The notes beneath the pieces were generated by a model. It did not search any database and was not told the origin of the DNA. It was given only the letters and a program-made list of their open reading frames with translations. Positions 57,282-64,000 of a stretch of DNA of 64,000 bases are shown one piece after another. This DNA comes from Marinomonas rhodophyticola (lineage in GTDB: Bacteria; Pseudomonadota; Gammaproteobacteria; Pseudomonadales; Marinomonadaceae), in the NCBI RefSeq assembly GCF_026113935.1, contig NZ_JAPEUL010000007.1, positions 806,001 to 870,000 on the forward strand. The letters are read 5' to 3'. A program made the position numbers and the translations under genes. Each line of letters starts with the position of its first letter. Position 1 is the first letter of the stretch.

Positions 57282-57842
57282 ATGACACAAATGAAGCGCA
57301 AGCTAATGCATAGACGTTGTATCGAATCCTATGGTTTTTTGCGCGAGGATGGACTGTGGGATATTGAAGCAACTATGCAGGATTTGAAGACTTACGATGT
57401 CAATCGTGAATTTGATGATAGCTTGGTCCCAGAGGGCAGTCCTTTTCACGACATTAGTGTGTGTTTGACATTGGATGACACCTTTTTAATCAAGGAGGTG
57501 TCGGTTTCCATGGAGGCTTTCCCTTTTCCAAACTGCGCAGGTGCGATGCCAAGCTTTTCTGTTTTAAAGGGCACACGCATTGGGCCTGGTTGGAATCGTT
57601 GGCTCAAGCAAACCTTTAGTGGAAAAGTGGGTTGTACTCATGTGTTGGAGTTGTTTCCCGTGATTGCAACGACTGCTTTTCAAACTATGTGGCAACCTCT
57701 AGGAGAGAAGTACCCACAGCACGTCCCTGAAGCCTTGATTAAATTAGTGAATTCTTGTCATGGCTGGTCTGAAGACGGGCCTATGGTGCGTAAATTGGTT
57801 GAGGAACAGGTGCTTGATTTACCATCAGAGGAGCGCCAGTAA
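57282..57842 (+). CDS. DUF2889 domain protein
   Basis: A 186-residue cytoplasmic protein of the DUF2889 family. It begins MTQMKRKLMHRRCIESYGFL and has the family features DGLWDIEATMQDLKTYDV, FHDISVCLTLDDTFLIKEV, SFSVLKGTRIGPGWNRWLKQ and CTHVLELFPVIATTAFQTM. The function is not known. Its gene lies 32 bases after fadD and its stop overlaps the start of an enoyl-CoA hydratase by one base. It should therefore be made together with acyl-CoA-handling enzymes, and DUF2889 genes often occur in such settings. Good ribosome binding site (caggaggg). Confidence 0.9.
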   Translation: MTQMKRKLMHRRCIESYGFLREDGLWDIEATMQDLKTYDVNREFDDSLVPEGSPFHDISVCLTLDDTFLIKEVSVSMEAFPFPNCAGAMPSFSVLKGTRIGPGWNRWLKQTFSGKVGCTHVLELFPVIATTAFQTMWQPLGEKYPQHVPEALIKLVNSCHGWSEDGPMVRKLVEEQVLDLPSEERQ

Positions 57843-58594
57843 TGAGTGATTTTGTTACTGAAAGTATTGAGTCAGGTATACAAGTTTTGTGTTTGAACCG
57901 AACCGATAAAAAAAACGCCATTACCTTAGACATGTACCAAGCATTGACGAATGCATTGCGTAGCGCAGAACACAACGATCAAGTAAAAGTTACCTTGTTA
58001 TATGGCCTTGGAGGGGATTTCTCTTCGGGGAATGATATTAATGAATTTGTACAAATCGCCCAAACACCTGAAAAAATGGAAGCGATTATGGCTTTCTTAC
58101 AGGTATTGAGTAGCTATAAAAAACCCCTTATTGCAGGTGTGGAAGGTCGTGCGGTTGGTGTGGGGGCGACCATGCTGTTGCATTGTGATTTGGTACTGGC
58201 CTCCCGCGAAGCGCGGTTACAGTTTCCATTTGTGCAGTTAGGCTTGGTGCCAGAAGCCGCATCCAGTCATCTGTTGCCTCAGTTGGTTGGCTATCAAAAA
58301 GCTTTTGAAATACTTGTGTTAGGAGATGTGGTTGGTGCAACACAGGCCCATGAAATGAGGCTAGTAAATCACTTATGCGAAGAAGGAGAAGCCTACAAGT
58401 TGGCTTTATTCTATGCTCAAAGAATCGCCGCTTTACCTGTTGAAGCGGTGGCTTTAAGTAAAGATTTACTGAAATTTAGAGGGCAAAATGATGTGCAGAT
58501 GGCATTGATGCGAGAAGGGCGTATTTTCAAGGATCGATTACGATCTACTGAGGCACATCAAGCCTTTGCCGCATTTTTATCGCGCAATAAATAA
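57842..58594 (+). CDS. Enoyl-CoA hydratase/isomerase family protein
   Basis: Crotonase-fold enzyme of 250 residues that hydrates or isomerises enoyl-CoA. Seen are NRTDKKNAITLDMYQALTNA, the oxyanion-hole segments GGDFSSGNDINEF and GVEGRAVGVGATMLLHCDLV, and FPFVQLGLVPEAASSHLLPQ. A Glu at the usual catalytic position (VPEAAS) is kept, but the first hydratase Glu appears to be absent (GVGATMLL), so isomerase activity is as likely as hydratase. The start overlaps the DUF2889 stop (TAATG), implying coupled translation. Intact. Confidence 0.9.
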   Translation: MSDFVTESIESGIQVLCLNRTDKKNAITLDMYQALTNALRSAEHNDQVKVTLLYGLGGDFSSGNDINEFVQIAQTPEKMEAIMAFLQVLSSYKKPLIAGVEGRAVGVGATMLLHCDLVLASREARLQFPFVQLGLVPEAASSHLLPQLVGYQKAFEILVLGDVVGATQAHEMRLVNHLCEEGEAYKLALFYAQRIAALPVEAVALSKDLLKFRGQNDVQMALMREGRIFKDRLRSTEAHQAFAAFLSRNK

Positions 58595-58616
58595 GTGGCG
58601 TGTAGCGTATGACAGA

Positions 58617-58648
58617 AAGCTTCACTTTTTAGTGGGGCTTTTTTTTAT
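58617..58648 (+). terminator. Terminator after the enoyl-CoA hydratase
   Basis: Stem AAAGCTTCACT/AGTGGGGCTTT with two G-U pairs and a long T-run, about 20 bases after the stop. Confidence 0.8.
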
Positions 58649-58906
58649 CTTAGGCGCTAGACTGAAAGATCTAGAGGAGGGAGGAAAATCAGTCTTTTTT
58701 GTTAGCTAAAAATATTGTGAGGTTTATGTCTGAATATTTTTGTCAGTTAACTGGCGCTTTTTTGTTATTGATGAAAAGCATTCCCAAACTACTATAGAGG
58801 GTAAGTAAAGCGTTCTATTGATAGGGAATGTTTGCATGATATGGATCTGGCAATATGGGTCAGTCTAATGCATGAAAGAAAGCTTAATAATAAATACGAG
58901 GGGCTT

Positions 58907-59660
58907 ATGAAAATCTTAGTATCTGTAAAGCGAGTGATAGATTACAACGTCAAAGTTCGCGTCAAAGCCGATCATACGGCGGTCGATCTTACCAATGTCA
59001 AAATGTCCATGAACCCTTTTTGTGAAATCGCTGTGGAAGAGGCCATTCGTCTAAAAGAGAAAGGCGTCGCCTCTGACGTTGTGGTGGTCTCTGTGGGGTC
59101 GAAATCTTGCCAAGAAACCTTACGCACGGCATTGGCTTTGGGGGCTGACCGCGCGATTCAAGTAGAAACTGAAGACGGTTTAGACTCTTTATCGGTTGCC
59201 AAGTTAATTGCTAAGGTGGCCCAAGAAGAAGCCGCTGATTTAGTGATTATGGGTAAACAATCTATCGATTCGGATAATAATCAAACAGGCCAAATGCTGG
59301 CGGCTTTATTGGATTACCCGCAAGCAACGTTTGCCTCCGAAGTGGTGATTGAAAACGGTGAAGCGCAAGTAACTCGTGAAATTGACGGTGGTTTGCAGAC
59401 ATTGGCGATTACTTTACCTGCGGTGATTACTACGGATCTGCGTTTGAATGAACCACGTTTTGCTTCTTTGCCTAATATTATGAAAGCGAAGAAAAAGCCA
59501 TTGGATGTCAAAACTCCTGCCGATCTTGGTATAGAAGTTGGCTCTAATGTCAGCATCGTATCGGTTACGCCTCCGCCACAACGTGCTGGTGGTATCAAAG
59601 TGGACTTCTGTAGCGGAATTGGTAGACAAACTTAAAAATGAAGCGAAGGTGGTGTCATGA
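58907..59660 (+). CDS. etfB: Electron transfer flavoprotein beta subunit (one apparent frameshift)
   Basis: ETF takes electrons from acyl-CoA dehydrogenases and passes them to ETF:ubiquinone oxidoreductase. The protein starts [20 protein letters not shown] after cgagggg. It has [20 protein letters not shown], the AMP-binding signature [20 protein letters not shown] and the membrane-contact motif [20 protein letters not shown]-like segment. Near 59602 an extra T (GGACTTCTG) shifts the last 16 codons. Removing it gives [19 protein letters not shown] and a stop that overlaps the etfA start (ATGA), with 250 residues. The clean overlap supports the repair. Confidence 0.94.
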
Positions 59661-60586
59661 GCATTTTAATCCTTGCCGAACACGATAATAAATCTTTAAA
59701 ACCTGCGACATTAAATACCGTGACCGCAGCCACTCAGATTGGTGCCGATGTGCATTTATTGGTGGTTGGTTTCGAATGCCAAACCGTTGTTGAGCAAGCG
59801 TCGCAAGTGGCTGGTGTCAGTAAAGTATTGGTGGCTGATAATGCCGTTTATGAGCATCAATTGGCTGAAAATGTCTCCAAATTAGTCGTTGATATAGCCA
59901 GTGGCTACGGTCATATCTTAGCGCCTGCAACCACGACAGGGAAAAATACCTTGCCACGTGTGGCTGCGCTTTTAAACGTGGCGCAGTTGTCTGACGTTAT
60001 TAAAGTCGAATCCGCAGACACCTTTGTTCGTCCAATTTACGCAGGTAACGCCATTGCTACGGTAAAAACTACGGATACGGTAAAAGTATTGACGGTTCGT
60101 TCAACCGGTTTTGATGCGGCAGCAAGCACAGGTGGCAACGCTGAGCGTGAAGTACTTTCGCAAGTGATTGCCTCTGATCGCAGTCGCTTTGTGAAGGAAC
60201 AGCTAGCCGAATCTGACCGACCTGAATTGACGGCCGCCAGTGTGATTATTTCAGGTGGTCGTGGTATGGGGAATGGTGAAAACTTCAAATTATTGGAAGG
60301 CGTCGCAGACAAACTTGGCGCTGCCATTGGTGCATCACGTGCTGCTGTGGATGCTGGTTTTGTACCTAACGATTTACAAGTTGGCCAAACAGGTAAAACC
60401 GTTGCGCCGGATCTTTATATTGCCGTTGGTATATCTGGTGCGATTCAGCATTTGGCGGGCATGAAAGATTCCAAGGTGATTGTTGCCATCAACAAAGACG
60501 AAGACGCGCCCATTTTTCAAGTAGCGGATTATGGCTTAGTAGCGGATTTGTTTGATGCTGTGCCTGAGCTTGAAAAAAGCTTGTGA
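59657..60586 (+). CDS. etfA: Electron transfer flavoprotein alpha subunit
   Basis: FAD-binding subunit of ETF, 309 residues. The N-terminal domain starts [20 protein letters not shown]. The C-terminal FAD domain has the signature [20 protein letters not shown] and [20 protein letters not shown], preceded by [20 protein letters not shown]. Translation should be coupled to etfB through the ATGA overlap. It serves the acyl-CoA dehydrogenases of this region. Intact and of normal size. Confidence 0.96.
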   Translation: MSILILAEHDNKSLKPATLNTVTAATQIGADVHLLVVGFECQTVVEQASQVAGVSKVLVADNAVYEHQLAENVSKLVVDIASGYGHILAPATTTGKNTLPRVAALLNVAQLSDVIKVESADTFVRPIYAGNAIATVKTTDTVKVLTVRSTGFDAAASTGGNAEREVLSQVIASDRSRFVKEQLAESDRPELTAASVIISGGRGMGNGENFKLLEGVADKLGAAIGASRAAVDAGFVPNDLQVGQTGKTVAPDLYIAVGISGAIQHLAGMKDSKVIVAINKDEDAPIFQVADYGLVADLFDAVPELEKSL

Positions 60587-60702
60587 TTTTTAGAAAACAG
60601 TCAGTTTAGCTGAGTCATCTTACGTCTAAACTGCCTTTAAACACCGGATGACGGTGAACGAAAATACCATCGTCATCAAAATAAAAATAATGGGAGACCA
60701 GC

Positions 60703-62849
60703 ATGATTTTCGAAGGACAAGCAATCAAGGTTGCAGTCGATGATGCCGGCGTGGCAACTGTCACTCTGGATTTGGTCGGTGAATCGGTCAATAAGTTCAA
60801 TAGTCTTACCTTGAATGAATTGGCCGAAGCCGTTACTGCACTCAAACACATTGATGATTTGCAAGGCGTTATTTTTGCCAGTGCGAAAGACGTTTTTGTC
60901 GTAGGAGCAGACATAACTGAGTTTACTACTTGGTTTGAACTCGAAGAGGATGAATTGTCCGATAAACTTCGCCTTGCTCATACTATTTTCAACGACATTT
61001 CGAATCTATGTTGCCCAACGGTTGCTGCCATTAATGGTATTGCGCTTGGCGGTGGTATGGAGTTGGTGTTGGCCTGTGATTATCGAGTGATGGCGGATTC
61101 TGCGAAAATTGGTTTGCCAGAAACACAATTGGGTATCTACCCAGGTTGGGGTGGGACGGTTCGTTTGCCTCGTTTAATCGGCGCGGATAATGCTTGCGAA
61201 TGGATTTGTGGTGGCGCTCAAAAACGCAGCGAAGAGGCGTTCAAAGATGGTGCGGTTGATGCAGTAGTCCCGGCAGCAAAAGTCAATGAGTCGGCACGTC
61301 ATCTTATCCAACAAGTGCTCGATGGTAAGTTGGATTACCATGCACGTCGTGATGAATTGCGTGCTCCTATGGTGTTTTCACCTATTGAAAAAATGATGAT
61401 CTTCGAGTCCGTTCGTGGTGTGGTTGGGGCTAAGGCGGGTAAACATTATCCTGCGCCTATGGCTGCCATCAAGACTATCGAAAAGGGCATTAGTCAGGAT
61501 ATGGAAAAAGCCATAGAGACAGAGATAAAAGGCTTTGTTAAATTGGCCAAAGGCCCTGTGGCTAAAGCGCTTGTGAATCTTTTCTTAAGTGATCAACAGA
61601 TTAAGAAAACCGCAGGTAAGTACGCAAAAAATGCCACGCCAGTCAAACAAGCTGCTGTTCTGGGAGCTGGGATTATGGGGGGGTGGCTTATCAGTCCGCC
61701 TCTAAAGGCACGTCAATCATCATGAAAGATATTCGCCCTGAAGCCTTAGAGTTAGGTTTGAGTGAAGCGAATAAACTGTTTAATGGTCAGGTAGAACGCG
61801 GACGTTTAACAACAGATCAAGCCTTTAAAGCCATGAATGGTATTATTCCAGCGTTAAGTTATGGTGAATTTGAGCACGTTGATTTGGTCGTCGAAGCCGT
61901 TGTTGAAAACGTTAAAATCAAAAAATCAGTATTGGCGGAAGTTGAGACCAAAATTTCGGATGACGCCATTTTAACATCGAATACTTCAACCATTTCTATT
62001 ACAGAATTGGCGAAAGATTTAAAACGTCCAGAAAACTTCTGTGGTATGCATTTCTTTAACCCTGTACATCGTATGCCATTGGTAGAAGTGATTCGAGGTG
62101 AAAAAACCAGCGATGCGGCCATTGCGAAAACCGTAGCCTATGCTCAAGCCATGGGCAAAACACCTGTCGTAGTCAATGACTGCCCAGGTTTCCTTGTAAA
62201 CCGTGTATTGTTCCCTTACTTCGCTGGTTTTTCCTTGATGATGCAAGAAGGCGCTGATTTCCAAGTAGTAGATAAAACCATGGAGAAATTCGGTTGGCCA
62301 ATGGGTCCGGCTTATTTGCTTGATGTGGTGGGAATTGACACGGCGTATCATGCCGATCAAGTGATGGCAGAAGGCTTCCCTGATCGTATGAAGCATGAAG
62401 GCACCAATGCCGTAGATCGTCTATTTGAATTGAAGCGTTTTGGTCAAAAGAATGGTCATGGCTTCTATCGTTACGAGGCAGATCGTAAAGGTAAGCCGAA
62501 GAAAGTTTTTAACGATGAAATTAATGACTTGCTTGCGCCTGTAGTGAGCTCTCATGCTGAATTGACAGAAGACGATATTGTGGCTCGTATGATGATTCCA
62601 CTTTGTATCGAAACGGTGCGTTGTCTAGAAGAAAACATAGTCGCGTCAGCTGCAGAAGCGGATATGGGGTTAATTTATGGTATTGGTTTCCCTCCATACC
62701 TTGGTGGTGCCTTGCATTACCTAGACCAAATGGGACTGCAGGCTTTTTGTGATCTTGCAGACAAATACAGCCACTTAGGTAAGTTGTACGAGCCAACCGC
62801 GAAGATGCGTGACATGGCCAGTAACAACGACACTTTTTACGGCGCATAA
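60703..62849 (+). CDS. fadB: Fatty acid oxidation complex alpha subunit (one apparent frameshift)
   Basis: Bifunctional enoyl-CoA hydratase/3-hydroxyacyl-CoA dehydrogenase. The N-terminal crotonase domain has [50 protein letters not shown] and [20 protein letters not shown] (both catalytic Glu present). The NAD domain begins [11 protein letters not shown]; there a G-run at 61677-61683 is short by one (or four) bases, breaking the frame before [18 protein letters not shown]. Dehydrogenase motifs [15 protein letters not shown] and [19 protein letters not shown] follow. Repaired length is about 715 residues, as in Pseudomonas FadB. Precedes fadA by 27 bases. Confidence 0.94.
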
Positions 62850-62864
62850 CTTCCCATAGGTTAG

Positions 62865-64000
<1,136 letters not shown>

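Noticed and set aside
2134-62849. Seventeen interrupted genes as true pseudogenes or as programmed frameshift sites
   Set aside because: The breaks hit housekeeping genes, are single indels with otherwise perfect conservation on both sides, and fall into two mechanical classes (GRG[N]CTC insertion and homopolymer loss). No slippery sequence with a downstream pseudoknot was apparent.

Overview
The window (about 64 kb, moderate GC) looks like a chromosomal segment of a marine gammaproteobacterium of the Oceanospirillales, most likely Marinomonas or a close relative. The evidence is a sodium-type flagellar stator gene (motY) divergent from rnt, a complete rnfABCDGE-nth cluster, TRAP transporters, and a PAS-GGDEF signalling gene. 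This assignment comes from gene content, not from a database search.

Layout. 0-14 kb: a TonB siderophore receptor with a Fur box (cut by the left edge), a DUF465 gene, a large DUF748 envelope protein, ybaN, rnt, motY, argG, a ribokinase/nucleoside hydrolase pair, an RRM RNA-binding protein and an omega-aminotransferase. 13.4-20.5 kb: nth and the Rnf electron-transport complex. 20.8-24.8 kb: metG, the Fe-S carrier gene mrp/apbC and dcd. 24.8-28.7 kb: an accessory island of dispersed and tandem non-coding repeats. It holds a type III toxin-antitoxin locus, a probable structured RNA resembling HEARO/omega-RNA, and gene cassettes bounded by attC-like palindromes. 29-38.7 kb: a catabolic cluster (LysR, DapA-like lyase, aldehyde dehydrogenase, FAD amine oxidase, TRAP DctPQM, GlxA/AraC regulator). 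38.8-50.9 kb: ordinary genes including ilvE, cpxP/cpxRA with CpxR boxes, a purine permease, a TraB/GumN protein and an RNA methyltransferase. 51-64 kb: a DUF481 outer-membrane protein, a CobW GTPase, then a fatty-acid oxidation region (acyl-CoA dehydrogenase, SCP2, fadD, DUF2889, enoyl-CoA hydratase, etfBA, fadBA), with fadA cut by the right edge.

Sequence quality dominates the reading. I count 23 apparent frameshifts in 17 genes, many in genes that should be functional (rnfCDE, nth, dcd, fadD, fadB, etfB). Eleven of them follow one rule: a base (once two bases) inserted in the middle of GAGCTC or GGGCTC. Only one intact GAGCTC was noticed by eye. Eight more are single-base losses in homopolymers. 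Undoing these shifts restores expected protein lengths (Nth 211, RnfD 352, Dcd 194 residues). I therefore annotate these genes across their full extent as CDS with probable sequence errors rather than as pseudogenes.

The most biologically interesting piece is the island at 24.8-28.7 kb. It carries a compact promoter / two 50-base repeats / terminator / toxin locus of the ToxN-AbiQ superfamily, followed by what looks like a small integron-type cassette cluster without a visible integrase.
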